Positions 41,567-50,535 of a stretch of 64,000 bases of DNA are shown one piece after another (the stretch's first letter is position 1; the number at the start of each line of letters is the position of its first letter). Made by a program: the position numbers and the translations under genes. Source of the stretch: Parapedobacter defluvii (GTDB lineage: Bacteria; Bacteroidota; Bacteroidia; Sphingobacteriales; Sphingobacteriaceae); NCBI RefSeq assembly GCF_014642075.1, contig NZ_BMIK01000001.1:496001-560000 (forward strand), in the 5' to 3' direction. Under the pieces are notes generated by a model, which had not been told where the DNA came from, searched no databases, and worked only from the letters and a program-made list of their open reading frames with translations.

Positions 41567-44500
41567 ATGAATAAGAATGTTTTACTAATCAACCAATTAA
41601 AAGGCATCCTATTGATGATGCTTGCGTTGCTGATGGAATTACCTGCCCAATCTCAGCAGTTACTGGATATTTCGGGAACTGTGCGTGATTCGGAGAACCA
41701 GGAGGTTTTGCCAGGTGTAACCGTTACCATCGCGTCCTCCGGCTTCAGTGTGAAAACGGATATCGATGGACAATTCCATTTGCAAGCCAAGCCTGAAGAA
41801 ACGCTGGTATTCCGACATGTGGGATTTGATGAACAATATGTTTACGTTGACAGCCGGGTTAACATCGACGTCTTGCTGGTGAAATCCACCGTTGGCTTGG
41901 ATGAGGTGGCAGTTGTAGCGTATGCTACGCAAAAGAAAGAAACCATCACGGGAGCTATCGCCTCCGTGAAGACCAAGGAATTGAAGCAAAGCCCAGCAGC
42001 GAATCTGGCGGTCACATTGGCCGGGCGGTTGCCCGGATTGACTACACTACAAACCAGCGGTGAGCCGGGACGGGATGTCACTGCCTTGTTTATACGGGGG
42101 AGAGCAACCATTAACCAAACTGCACCCATTGTGTTGATTGATGGTATCGAACGGGAGTTGACCCATATCGACCCTAATGAAGTCGAGTCGATCACGATCT
42201 TAAAAGATGCTTCCTCGACCGCTTTGTTTGGTGTGCGCGGTGCGAACGGTGTCATCTTAGTGACCACAAAACGGGGTACGTCTGAGGTGCCCGAAATCAA
42301 TCTAAGTGCGGAAGGTGCCGTTCAGGATTTTCCGAAGTTTTTTGATATGGTCAACTCGTATGATTATGCCTCACTCCGGAACCTGGCATTAAAAAACGAT
42401 GGGCTGCCGGCACAGTTCTCGGAAAAAGCGCTGGAAATGTACAGAACTGGTGCGGATCCCGTGAACTATCCGAATACGAATTGGCGGGACATCATGATGA
42501 AAGACGTAGCGTTGCAGCAGCGATACAATTTGAATATTTCGGGCACAACCAACAATCGATCCATGAAGTATTTTGTGAATGCAACCTATCTAAATCAGGG
42601 CGGACAGTTTAACGTAGAGCAGGATCTGCCTTATGATCCGTCATTCAAGCTGGATCGATACTCTTTCCGATCGAATATCGATTTACAACTGAATAATCGG
42701 CTGTCAGCGTTCATGAATGTTGCAGGCTATTTGGAAAAGCAGAATATGCCGATGAGTATTTTAAATAGGCTGGGAGATATCCCGACTCAATTGGAGGGTA
42801 TGTCTCCGGCACTGTACATCATCTCATTCATGACGCGTGTCCCGGCCAATGTGCCCATGCTAACCCCCGAGGGTGAAGTAACCACGGGCCCGAATATTGA
42901 CTGGCCGGCATATGGACTGTTGAATAGATCTGGATACGTAAAACAAACCCGCAGCAACGTATTGGCGACGTTTGGTATGAATCAAGAATTGGATATGGTT
43001 ACCAAGGGCTTATCCGCCCGGTTGGTCATGTCCTTTGATACCCGGTCCATTAATAACCTTTACGGTGCACGAGAGTTCATCAGGTATATGCAGGTAATCA
43101 ATCCCAGTTCTGACCCGACGATACCCGATGAGATTTATTTTTCACAGTACGGGGGGTGGCTAAATACTCCCATCACAATAGGGGGCGGTTCAAATTTTGT
43201 GTCGCTGTTCAATTTTCAGGCATACTTGAATTATAATAGGCAGTTTGACAAACATGCCATAACGGGAATGGCTTTTTATCAGCAACAGCAAAATATCCAA
43301 GGCATTGCGTTGCCCTTTAACCTGCGTGGTTTTGCAGGACGGTTGACCTATGGATACGATAACAAGTATTTCATGGAGTTCAACGCGGGTTACAACGGAT
43401 CCGAACAGTTTGCCAAAGGTAAACGTTTTGGATTTTTTCCGGCGATCTCTGCGGGGTGGTTGATTTCGAACGAACCGACATTTAAGGATCACGATTACAT
43501 TTCCCACCTGAAATTAAGGGGATCCTATGGGCTGGTCGGAAACGATCAATTGGGGGGTAGGCGTTTTCTCTATTTGGATGACATCTACCTAGGGGCAGGC
43601 GGATATTCTACAAGCCTCGGACTGGGCCAACACATTGGCATCAATATGCTGAAAAATGCCGATATCACGTGGGAGATCGCCAGAAAAACCAACGTGGGGT
43701 TTGAACTGGGATTATTTAATGAATTAGACCTTATTGTAGATGTATTTAAAGAAAAGCGCGACAATATTTTGCGGAACCGTTCCACCATACCATTGATCAA
43801 CGGGTTTCCGGCAAGTGTGCTTCCTCCGGTTAATATTGGCGTAATCGAGAATAAAGGGTACGAAATCGAGTTGAACTACCGGAAGGCGGTAACGGCAGAT
43901 TTATCTATTTTGACAAAGCTTAATTTTAATCACGCAAAGAACAAACAGCTGTTTGCGGATGAACCGTTATTGAATCCCGATTTTGCCTACCAATACCGCG
44001 CTACCGGATATCCTTTGGGACAAAACTTTGGTTATATCGTAGAGGGCTTCTTTAAAGATGCCGAAGACATTGCCAATTCTCCGCAGCAAGTGGTTGGAGG
44101 GCATGAGTCGAGACCCGGTAACTTTAAGTACAAGGACCTTAACATGGATGGGACCGTCAATGAGTTGGATATGGCCCCGTTGAAATATACGGCAATACCG
44201 GAATATACATTTGGGGCGGCATTTAATGTCAATTACAAACAATGGGATGTCAGCGTGCTGTTTCAAGGTGTAGCCAATGTAGGAAGAATAATGGGAGACA
44301 ATGGAATGTGGGCTGGATCGGGATTTTCTAACTATTCGGATTGGCATCGGTACAGTTGGACGCCCGAACGGGCCGCCAATGGGGAAACCATCAAGTATCC
44401 CCGTTTGACTACCCAGGCATCTCCCGATGAACGATTAAACGATTTCTTTTACGTAGATGGCAGCTTTTTGAGGCTGCGCAATGTTGAGCTGGGCTATACG

Positions 44501-44677
44501 TTCCCCGTCAAGCTCGTGACGCGCATGGGTATCAAGCGTATTCGTCTGTACACCAATGGTCTCAATCTGTATACCTGGGATAAACTTCCATTTGATGGGA
44601 TTGATCCTGAATTGACAAGTGCGTACGCCTATCCCATTCAGCGGTTGTTCAACTTCGGGGTAAATGTTACATTTTAA
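41567..44677 (+). CDS. SusC/RagA-family TonB-dependent transporter
   Basis: A 1036-residue SusC protein. Order: signal peptide, carboxypeptidase-like regulatory domain (DISGTVRDSENQEVLPGVTV), plug with VAVVAYATQKKETITGAI and VLIDGIER, the ILKDASSTALFGVRGANGV block, then the barrel ending in FNFGVNVTF. No STN domain. It differs substantially from the SusC at 36630, so the two pairs should import different ligands. It begins a separate operon that continues through a SusD, a DPGG protein, an SGNH esterase and a degenerate beta-helix gene. Confidence 0.95.
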   Translation: MNKNVLLINQLKGILLMMLALLMELPAQSQQLLDISGTVRDSENQEVLPGVTVTIASSGFSVKTDIDGQFHLQAKPEETLVFRHVGFDEQYVYVDSRVNIDVLLVKSTVGLDEVAVVAYATQKKETITGAIASVKTKELKQSPAANLAVTLAGRLPGLTTLQTSGEPGRDVTALFIRGRATINQTAPIVLIDGIERELTHIDPNEVESITILKDASSTALFGVRGANGVILVTTKRGTSEVPEINLSAEGAVQDFPKFFDMVNSYDYASLRNLALKNDGLPAQFSEKALEMYRTGADPVNYPNTNWRDIMMKDVALQQRYNLNISGTTNNRSMKYFVNATYLNQGGQFNVEQDLPYDPSFKLDRYSFRSNIDLQLNNRLSAFMNVAGYLEKQNMPMSILNRLGDIPTQLEGMSPALYIISFMTRVPANVPMLTPEGEVTTGPNIDWPAYGLLNRSGYVKQTRSNVLATFGMNQELDMVTKGLSARLVMSFDTRSINNLYGAREFIRYMQVINPSSDPTIPDEIYFSQYGGWLNTPITIGGGSNFVSLFNFQAYLNYNRQFDKHAITGMAFYQQQQNIQGIALPFNLRGFAGRLTYGYDNKYFMEFNAGYNGSEQFAKGKRFGFFPAISAGWLISNEPTFKDHDYISHLKLRGSYGLVGNDQLGGRRFLYLDDIYLGAGGYSTSLGLGQHIGINMLKNADITWEIARKTNVGFELGLFNELDLIVDVFKEKRDNILRNRSTIPLINGFPASVLPPVNIGVIENKGYEIELNYRKAVTADLSILTKLNFNHAKNKQLFADEPLLNPDFAYQYRATGYPLGQNFGYIVEGFFKDAEDIANSPQQVVGGHESRPGNFKYKDLNMDGTVNELDMAPLKYTAIPEYTFGAAFNVNYKQWDVSVLFQGVANVGRIMGDNGMWAGSGFSNYSDWHRYSWTPERAANGETIKYPRLTTQASPDERLNDFFYVDGSFLRLRNVELGYTFPVKLVTRMGIKRIRLYTNGLNLYTWDKLPFDGIDPELTSAYAYPIQRLFNFGVNVTF

Positions 44678-44693
44678 TTGGGAGGTTAAAAAC

Positions 44694-46424
44694 ATGAAAA
44701 AAATATCCATTTTAGCGCTTATAACGGTCTTCACCGTACTATCGTGTAAAGAAAGTCCACTTGATATCACGCCCGATGGGAGAATCACATTTGACGAGGT
44801 ATTTAAAGATGAAATTCAGACCGAATCTTTTGTAAATACGATCTATTCAAAAATACCGCTTTATTTTTTCAATTATAATAACTATGGATTTCTTGCGGGC
44901 ATAACCGATGAAGCGCAGGAAGTGAGGAACACATTTATCGGTGGGATGGCCCTGCAATGGCAGATCGGTGCTTTAACACCTTCAGCAAATCCCCTTGCGG
45001 GTATGTTGGATTATGGGCTTTGGTGGCAGGGAATTGGCCATGCGAACCTTTTCCTATCCTATATTGACAATGCAAATATTGAGGATCCTGCTAAGAAAAG
45101 CCGCTTAAAGGCTGAAGTGCAGTTGCTGCGTGCTTTTTTCTATTGGGAACTCACGAAACAATATGGTGCCATGCCCGTGGTGACAGAACCTTTTGCTCCC
45201 GGGTTTGCTTTTGAGTCGTTAACGCGTCCGAGCTTTGAGGAAACGGTCGATTTCATTGTCAGTGATTGCGACGCTGTCATCGCAAACGCGAATATGCCAT
45301 TACGGATTACCAATGCTTCGGAACGTGGTCGTTTCCCTAAGGCCGTTGCTTATGCCATTAAGTCGCAAGCCCTGTTGTTCAATGCAAGCCCACTCTGGAA
45401 TGCGACGAACGAGCAATCCAAGTGGCAGCGGGCTGCTGATGCGGGACGCGATGCATTGCAGGCACTTACGGTGCAGGGAGATTTCCGATTATTTGACGAC
45501 TATGGCAATTATTTCATCCGGTCTCAAGATCTTGGTGCTTCTATCTTGGATCGCGAAACCATCCACGAGATTCCAGCAGATGCGGGTGTTTTTTCCGTTA
45601 TCAATACCATCCCGAGCAATGGAGAACTGATTGGTACCAGTGCCGGGGCATGCCCCTCACAGGAACTAGTAGATAGCTATGAAATGCAAGCGACTGGCGA
45701 GCCGGCGATTTTGGGATATCAGGATAGCGACCACTTGCAGCCTATTATTAATGCCAGTTCTGGTTACGATGAGAATAACCCGTACGCAGGACGTGATCCC
45801 CGCTTTTATGCGACCGTCTTTCACAACGGATCTTATTATGGACCTATAAACGGGAGGGAACATACGGTTGAAACATTTATCGGTGGACGCGATCAACTGC
45901 TGGCCTATGCACAGTTTACCAACACCAGGACCGGTTATTATCTAAAAAAATTCTATGACCCGTTAATTCCAGCCAATCAATTGGTACAACAAACCCGTTG
46001 GAAGAAATACCGCTTAGCCGAAATTTACCTCAATTTTGCAGAAGCCGAGAATGAAGCAAACGGGCCTTTGGGGGCATATGAAGCTGTCAATACAGTAAGA
46101 AGGCGGGCGGATATGCCTGATTTACCCGCTGGTTTAAACCAAGAGCAAATGCGTGATCGCATCAGACGGGAAAGGCGGGTTGAATTTGCGTATGAAGAGC
46201 ATCGCTTTTGGGATGTCAGAAGATGGAAAATTTTGTCAGAAACGGATAAGCTTGTGACGGGGATAGAGATACGGAAACAAGGAGATGGGTCATTTACTTA
46301 CCAGCGATTTGTAACCGAGCGCCGGTCGGCAGGATGGCAGGATAAATACCTGTTATTTCCCATTCCATTGAGCGAAACCAATCTAATCCCTGATTTTAAT
46401 AACAATCAAAATCCCGGTTGGTAA
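44694..46424 (+). CDS. SusD/RagB-family lipoprotein
   Basis: A 576-residue SusD protein started at the ATG at 44694, which has a clear Shine-Dalgarno GGGAGG at 44680-44685; an earlier in-frame ATG at 44664 lies inside the SusC gene and is unlikely. The lipoprotein signal ends in FTVLSCKE (Cys18). The N-terminal half has the helical repeat region (LLRAFFYWELTKQYGAMPVV) and the C-terminus has YEEHRFWDVRRWKI and KYLLFPIPLSE, both typical. It partners the preceding SusC. Confidence 0.93.
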   Translation: MKKISILALITVFTVLSCKESPLDITPDGRITFDEVFKDEIQTESFVNTIYSKIPLYFFNYNNYGFLAGITDEAQEVRNTFIGGMALQWQIGALTPSANPLAGMLDYGLWWQGIGHANLFLSYIDNANIEDPAKKSRLKAEVQLLRAFFYWELTKQYGAMPVVTEPFAPGFAFESLTRPSFEETVDFIVSDCDAVIANANMPLRITNASERGRFPKAVAYAIKSQALLFNASPLWNATNEQSKWQRAADAGRDALQALTVQGDFRLFDDYGNYFIRSQDLGASILDRETIHEIPADAGVFSVINTIPSNGELIGTSAGACPSQELVDSYEMQATGEPAILGYQDSDHLQPIINASSGYDENNPYAGRDPRFYATVFHNGSYYGPINGREHTVETFIGGRDQLLAYAQFTNTRTGYYLKKFYDPLIPANQLVQQTRWKKYRLAEIYLNFAEAENEANGPLGAYEAVNTVRRRADMPDLPAGLNQEQMRDRIRRERRVEFAYEEHRFWDVRRWKILSETDKLVTGIEIRKQGDGSFTYQRFVTERRSAGWQDKYLLFPIPLSETNLIPDFNNNQNPGW

Positions 46425-46427
46425 CGG

Positions 46428-47810
46428 ATGAGTGCGCAGTTTTTCATAAGCTTGAATAGGTGGGCAATGTTTCGAATATTGGGGTTGCTGGCTTCTTTGC
46501 TGCTGTATATGGAAACAACGCAGGCGATGTTGCAGCGAAGTACCCCGCTGCCCGACTCGACTTTCGAGACCGTGGGTGTATACTTGTGGCCATCCTGGGC
46601 AAGAGAAACAACAGGTGATTATGAATTCTGGAAAGCCAGCGGTTATAATACGATTTTCTTCCTAGTTACCGGTATCAGCTTTGTGCCGCCGGCGGTACGT
46701 GATGCTAATCTGGTGGCTTATCGTAAACGCATTGAAGATGCCCAGGAGGCAGGGTTCAAAGTAGGTATTGTGCTGCTTTCCAATATCAGTAAGACCGGAC
46801 ACAGTTACGACCCAAGGGATGAACAACAAATGACCGGGCGTCTAGCCGATATCAAACTAGTTATTCAAAGTTTATCTATTGCCAACAGCATCACGTTTTT
46901 CGCGGGAGATCCCGGTGGTGCTCCCTCTAAATTAGGCTCGGATGGAGTGAAGTATTTTTGGGAGATGGCGTTGAAAGTACAGGCCATGGTTGGACAATAT
47001 GCTCCCCATTCGTTGTTCAATATCAATTTGTGGGCAATAACGCATTGGGATGACATCAATATATCTCCTTTTTCGGTTGATTTTTGGAGAAAAGAAGTTG
47101 AATACAGTAAAGTGTTGCTTGCTAATACCGATTTTAAGGAGACTGGGATCGAATTTCCATTGCATAATTATTACCGATCATTGGCATTACATGAATATAC
47201 AAAGGCGGGGCTTGAACCAGAGAAATATCCCACGAAGCAAGATATCGCTGATTTATACGCTAGGGGAGTAAAGCAACAATGGGCGTGGCCGTACTTTCTC
47301 ATTGATGAAGTTGATGACGGTTACACGGGTTACTTAATTTCCAAGGTCCATCCCACCCAATCTGAGACAAGGTATATACGGGATATTGTGGTAGTGTCTA
47401 GGAAGTTGGGGCTCAATGGAATGATCGTGAATGCTGCAATCGATTCCTTGGGATTCCAAACAGAGGTACTAAACGTATATGCATTGGGACGAATGTGTTC
47501 GGATCCCCTATTAACGCCTGAACAAGTGATTGACGATTTTGCTGGACTCATTGCTAATGCGGATACGAGGCGTGTACTTGCCGATGTGCTGATGTTTGTA
47601 GAAAATAACAGCACCTGGGAGGCGAGTATCCCTCCCTCCTTTCGGATGCCTTCGTTTAACTCCAAATATAAGCAAGCAAATGCTGCATTGGATGCTTTGG
47701 CATATGTTGAAGCGAATACCGCTTTTCAATTTCCGTTGCCTATTGCGCCTGAAGAATATTTGGAAAGGTTGAGAACTCGTTTGTTGGACATCGCAGGTTC
47801 TGAGCTATGA
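46428..47810 (+). CDS. Exported DPGG-family protein, subgroup A (unrecognised family)
   Basis: A protein of up to 460 residues, paralogous to the one at 25237 along its full length. Started at 46428 it carries 13 residues before a Sec signal; the ATG at 46467 (MFRILGLL) would give a normal signal peptide ending near TTQA. No lipobox is seen, unlike its paralogue. Shared blocks are ASGYNTIFF, GFKVGIVLLSN, YDPRDEQQ, FFAGDPGGAP (Asp161), FNINLWAITHWDD, GIEFPLHNYYRSLA, FLIDEVDDGYTGY and FVENNSTWE. It lies four bases after SusD and overlaps the SGNH gene, so it is linked to a specific glycan uptake pair. Function unknown. Confidence 0.8.
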   Translation: MSAQFFISLNRWAMFRILGLLASLLLYMETTQAMLQRSTPLPDSTFETVGVYLWPSWARETTGDYEFWKASGYNTIFFLVTGISFVPPAVRDANLVAYRKRIEDAQEAGFKVGIVLLSNISKTGHSYDPRDEQQMTGRLADIKLVIQSLSIANSITFFAGDPGGAPSKLGSDGVKYFWEMALKVQAMVGQYAPHSLFNINLWAITHWDDINISPFSVDFWRKEVEYSKVLLANTDFKETGIEFPLHNYYRSLALHEYTKAGLEPEKYPTKQDIADLYARGVKQQWAWPYFLIDEVDDGYTGYLISKVHPTQSETRYIRDIVVVSRKLGLNGMIVNAAIDSLGFQTEVLNVYALGRMCSDPLLTPEQVIDDFAGLIANADTRRVLADVLMFVENNSTWEASIPPSFRMPSFNSKYKQANAALDALAYVEANTAFQFPLPIAPEEYLERLRTRLLDIAGSEL

Positions 47811-48559
47811 CGATCGCCAAAATAGTTCGGAATTTGTTTGTTGGATTAGTTGTCCTGATCCCGATATTATGGGGAAACGCTAAGCTAAGGCTTCCGACTA
47901 CCAACAGGATGCAGGTTGCTGTGGCACTGCTGTACCTGATGCCATTTCAATACGTGCAGTCTTCCATGCATTATTTAGATGGGAAACAGCCGAAGGTGGT
48001 TTTTATGGGAAACTCAATCACCTTGGGTTGGGAAACATATTATCCGGAACTCTTTGACGGGGGATATTGGGTTAATCGTGGGATTGCTGGGCAAACAACA
48101 TTCCAAATGCTTAATCGGTTTGAAGCGGATGTACTGGCCGCCGATCCGGAAATAGTTGTGCTGATGGGAGGAACGAATGATATTGCTGGATTGGGTGGGT
48201 CAATAACGGTAGATTCTATTTTTATCAACATTACTCAAATGGTGGAGTTAGCCTTAAATCGGCAGGTTGAGGTGGCACTTTGCTCCGTATTACCTGCCCA
48301 TGAATTTTATTGTTGCCCCGACGTACGACCCATCCCAAAGATTGCAGCACTAAATGCTAAACTCAGTAATTACGCCAAGCGCAAGAAATTGGTTTATATA
48401 GACTATTATTCGTTACTGGTAGACGAACGGAAAGGGATTGGGAAGGATTGGACGGAAGACGGCGTACATCCCAATAGGGCAGGATATGCAAAGATGCTAC
48501 CCCTAACAATCGCTTCAATCTTGAAAGCTTATGGGAAATACGCCGAAAACAATAAGTAG
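47807..48559 (+). CDS. SGNH/GDSL-family hydrolase
   Basis: A 250-residue SGNH hydrolase, probably a carbohydrate esterase or deacetylase. The four family blocks are present: Ser70 in FMGNSITLG (block I), Gly94 in NRGIAGQT (block II), Asn124 in GGTND (block III), and Asp218/His221 in DGVHPN (block V). A hydrophobic N-terminus (residues 8-22) acts as a signal or anchor. It overlaps the DPGG gene by four bases (ATGA) and the next frame by 29 bases, so it is part of the second SusCD operon and may remove ester groups from the imported glycan. Confidence 0.9.
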   Translation: MTIAKIVRNLFVGLVVLIPILWGNAKLRLPTTNRMQVAVALLYLMPFQYVQSSMHYLDGKQPKVVFMGNSITLGWETYYPELFDGGYWVNRGIAGQTTFQMLNRFEADVLAADPEIVVLMGGTNDIAGLGGSITVDSIFINITQMVELALNRQVEVALCSVLPAHEFYCCPDVRPIPKIAALNAKLSNYAKRKKLVYIDYYSLLVDERKGIGKDWTEDGVHPNRAGYAKMLPLTIASILKAYGKYAENNK

Positions 48560-49393
48560 ACGAGCATTGCTTGCATCCGTAGGTGCTTCAACGACATTGC
48601 TTTCTGCCGGTAGTTTGATGGCGGCTACTGCCACCGATACGCATCGGACAACACGATTCAATGTGAAGTCCTTCGGAGCCAAAGGGGATGGTATTCATGA
48701 TGATACATCGGCAATCCAAGAAGCGATAAAAGCAACGGAAGATATTGGAGGTGAGTTGGAGTTTCCGCCTTGTCCTGTACACTATGTTGTAAGTAACCTG
48801 ACCATTTCAAGACCCATAATAATTTGCGGAGGAGGAAGTAATATCCTTGTTGTTGGCTTATCTGCGAAGCGGTACATTTCAATACGTGTATGGCTGACTA
48901 TGTCGGCGGGGATGGATTTCGATTCGAGCAGGTTTGGTACCTTTATTTGGTTGCTATTGTGTCGTCGTTATGTAGCCAAAATGGCCTACATATGAAAGAT
49001 TGCCGATTTGTAAATGGCTCCAATGTAACGACAGCCGGAAGGAGTAAAATGCCGGATTCTCCCTTAAAGGCACATGGAATATTAGGTCATCGCACTTCGG
49101 ATCTCGTGTTTTCAGTGGTCAGTAGCCGCTTTAATACCGGAGATGGGATCCACCTGATTGATTGCCAACAAACTTCTTGGACGGCCCTGCATCTGTTTGA
49201 GAATGATGGTTTTGGCCTGCAGGAGTGCCTGGATAAACCGGATAACCATCCATTCAATATTCTTACGAATCTTATCTTGAAAGCTAATCGAGCGGGAAAT
49301 TATAAAATCTTCTCTCCCAGCACGCATATTGGCCATTCGGTACTTGATTCGGGTGAGCTGCGGCTTGCCGATCATGGCCCCATTGTATGTTAA
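48531..49393 (+). pseudogene. Broken right-handed beta-helix (pectate-lyase-3-like) protein gene
   Basis: Two overlapping frames appear to be one disrupted gene. The first (48531-48995) has a Tat-like signal (SRRALLASVGA) and the pectate-lyase-3 opening NVKSFGAKGDGIHDDTSAIQEAI, then turns into unlike sequence after about 48870. The second (about 48890-49393), in another frame, resumes with beta-helix-like text (NGLHMKDCRFVNGSN, RFNTGDGIHLIDC). The joined length of about 285 residues is short for the family (often 400 or more), so internal loss as well as a frameshift is likely. The start overlaps the SGNH gene by 29 bases. A sequencing error cannot be excluded. Confidence 0.65.
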
Positions 49394-49584
49394 GCTAGGT
49401 AATATGCCTTTGGATAAATCTGTTATAAAATCCGGTAAACGATAGGCGGGCATCAACCTATTGGTTGGTTAATTTTGTTACTGTCAATAATCAGCAGTTG
49501 ATATGTGTTTCTCATGCCACTATCCAATCTTATCAAAATCACATGTTATATTGCCATATAAGGAATAATACCAGGCATGCTTAC

Positions 49585-49592
49585 TATTTTTG
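49585..49592 (+). promoter_or_regulatory. Possible -7 box TATTTTTG before the FAH-family gene
   Basis: Exact TAnnTTTG match 71 bases before the ATG at 49664 in a 270-bp gap. The nearest upstream TTG (49551-49553) is too far for a standard -33 element, so confidence is low. Nothing else in the 49394-49663 gap is recognisable. Confidence 0.3.
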
Positions 49593-49663
49593 AGGTGAAG
49601 GGATGAGTGACGCAATCGATTTGAATAAATTGTTGCATATCGATATAAAATTCTACAACCATT

Positions 49664-50515
49664 ATGAAGTTAATCCGTTTCGGTGCCCCGGGGGCAGAGC
49701 GCCCGGGTATTTTGGATGAACATGGCACAAGGCGGGACCTTTCCAGCCGTTTTCGCGATTGGGACCGCAGCTTTTTCAACGAGGGAGGGCTGGAGCGCAT
49801 AAAGGAATACCTTTCCATCAATCCCAGACCCACCGCGGTAAGCGAAAATGAACGCTGGGCAGCACCCATTGCCCGTCCGGGCAAGGTCATCTGTATCGGG
49901 CTGAATTATTCCGATCACGCCAAAGAGTCGAATATGGCGATTCCACAGGAGCCTATTGTCTTTCAGAAAGGATCCAATACGGTGGTTGGTCCCTACGATC
50001 CCATTGTCATTCCGCGTGGCAGTGAAAAGACAGATTGGGAAGTGGAGCTCGGAGTGGTTATCGGCAAAAATGCGCGGTACCTACAGAACACGGACGAGGC
50101 GAAGGAATATATCCTGGGATACTGTGTCGTCAATGACGTGTCTGAACGCGCGTTTCAGTTGGAGCGCGGCGGTCAGTGGACAAAGGGAAAGTCGTGCGAC
50201 AATTTCAGTCCTACAGGCCCTTGGTTGTTGACGGCCGATGAAGTGACGGATGTACATAACTTACAGCTGAAGCTCCTTGTAAATGGCCGGACTATGCAGG
50301 AGGGCAGTACGAAAAATCTGATCTTCGATGTATATTATATCATTCATTACCTGTCGCAGTTCATGACCTTGGAAGCTGGAGATCTAATCCTGACAGGTAC
50401 TCCCGCTGGCGTGGGTTTGGGAATGAAACCTCCCGTCTACCTGAAATCCGGCGACGTAGTAGAACTCAGTGTGGAAGGGCTCGGTGAGCAGAAACAGGTT
50501 TGCGAACAGGCATAA
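49664..50515 (+). CDS. Fumarylacetoacetate hydrolase-family protein
   Basis: A 283-residue FAH-family enzyme, similar to 2,4-diketo-3-deoxy-L-fuconate hydrolases and related C-C bond hydrolases or decarboxylases. The N-terminal domain spans about 1-65; the catalytic domain contains CIGLNYSDHA, the metal-binding triad in DWEVELGVVIG, and the loop LILTGTPAGVG. It is 20 bases upstream of pyruvate carboxylase. Such enzymes release pyruvate from sugar-acid or aromatic intermediates, so coupling to a pyruvate-using enzyme makes sense (inference). Confidence 0.88.
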   Translation: MKLIRFGAPGAERPGILDEHGTRRDLSSRFRDWDRSFFNEGGLERIKEYLSINPRPTAVSENERWAAPIARPGKVICIGLNYSDHAKESNMAIPQEPIVFQKGSNTVVGPYDPIVIPRGSEKTDWEVELGVVIGKNARYLQNTDEAKEYILGYCVVNDVSERAFQLERGGQWTKGKSCDNFSPTGPWLLTADEVTDVHNLQLKLLVNGRTMQEGSTKNLIFDVYYIIHYLSQFMTLEAGDLILTGTPAGVGLGMKPPVYLKSGDVVELSVEGLGEQKQVCEQA

Positions 50516-50535
50516 ACCCCTAAAGGGAAGAGCAT

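Noticed and set aside
49603-49719. Short frame starting ATGAGTGACGCA with an upstream purine-rich stretch
   Set aside because: It overlaps the well-supported FAH-family start, encodes only about 38 residues and has no recognisable feature.
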